From Propionibacteriaceae bacterium (GTDB taxonomy: Bacteria; Actinomycetota; Actinomycetes; Propionibacteriales; Propionibacteriaceae), in the NCBI GenBank assembly GCA_031267645.1, contig JAIRYW010000073.1:1-42494 (forward strand): a stretch of DNA of 42,494 nt. The letters run 5' to 3'. This document shows positions 42,442-42,494 of this stretch, in pieces (within the stretch, counting starts at the first letter, position 1; each line of letters begins with the position of its first letter). The position numbers were made by a program, and so were the translations under genes. The notes under the pieces were generated by a model. It was not told the DNA's origin and ran no database searches. It saw only the letters and a list, made by a program, of their open reading frames with translations.

Positions 42442-42494
42442 ATGCGTCGTTACGTGATCCAGATCGGTGACAACACCCACACCGTCGACGTGGA
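42442..42494 (+). CDS. Biotin carboxyl carrier subunit, 5' end only
   Basis: The ATG at 42442 opens MRRYVIQIGDNTHTVDV and runs off the window. The short beta-strand N-terminus and its place after carboxyltransferase and OadG-like genes fit the biotin carrier (MmdC or 1.3S type). The biotinyl MKM motif lies beyond the edge, so the call rests mainly on context. Confidence 0.6.
   Translation, partial: MRRYVIQIGDNTHTVDV

Overview
The window is very G+C-rich and reads as a chromosomal segment of a high-G+C Gram-positive bacterium (Actinomycetota). The support is a bacterial proteasome activator (Bpa) with an HbYX tail, an LCP cell-wall ligase, frequent GTG starts, and several genes with a TANNNT box only 6-7 nt before the start codon, as in leaderless actinobacterial transcripts. 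At the right edge a methylmalonyl-CoA-type carboxyltransferase subunit is followed by an OadG-like subunit and a biotin-carrier start. This is compatible with a propionate-type metabolism (Propionibacteriales-like), but the taxonomic placement is inference.

Layout. (1) 1-14.7 kb, housekeeping: the 3' part of a giant LCP gene whose product carries about 1,740 residues of low-complexity sequence before its membrane anchor; a small PH-like membrane protein; tRNA-Ser(UGA); a quinone oxidoreductase; a GalT/HIT-like protein; bpa; serS; a PAP2-diacylglycerol kinase fusion; pheA. (2) 14.8-18.6 kb: cysK with a long structured leader, then a P1B-type metal ATPase divergent from an ArsR-type sensor, with a palindromic operator between them. 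(3) 18.6-21.6 kb: a 34-bp tandem-repeat intergenic region, then a stand-alone E2-fold acyltransferase-like gene and an AMP-forming acyl ligase. (4) 21.6-30.7 kb: a peptide ABC transporter operon (lipoprotein, M14 carboxypeptidase-like protein, two permeases, GbsR/MarR regulator, double ATPase) followed by an amidohydrolase. A palindromic operator candidate lies in front. (5) 30.7-33.2 kb, accessory-looking: an orphan six-TM protein, a decayed pseudogene and a VapBC-type toxin-antitoxin pair closed by a perfect 19-bp hairpin. (6) 33.3-40.4 kb, a catabolic unit: a tripartite tricarboxylate transporter (tctCAB) and a fumarase/aspartase-superfamily lyase on the minus strand, with a LacI regulator and a mandelate-racemase-family enzyme on the plus strand. 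(7) 40.4 kb to the end: a short upstream ORF, carboxyltransferase, OadG-like subunit and the first codons of a biotin carrier.

No phage, insertion sequence, CRISPR array or biosynthetic cluster is visible. The most unusual features are the LCP protein's huge low-complexity region, an in-frame palindromic-repeat duplication that forms the linker of the double ABC ATPase and recurs between pheA and cysK, a low-complexity insert of about 90 residues inside the actuator domain of the metal ATPase, the structured cysK leader, and the E2-like protein lacking the canonical catalytic histidine.
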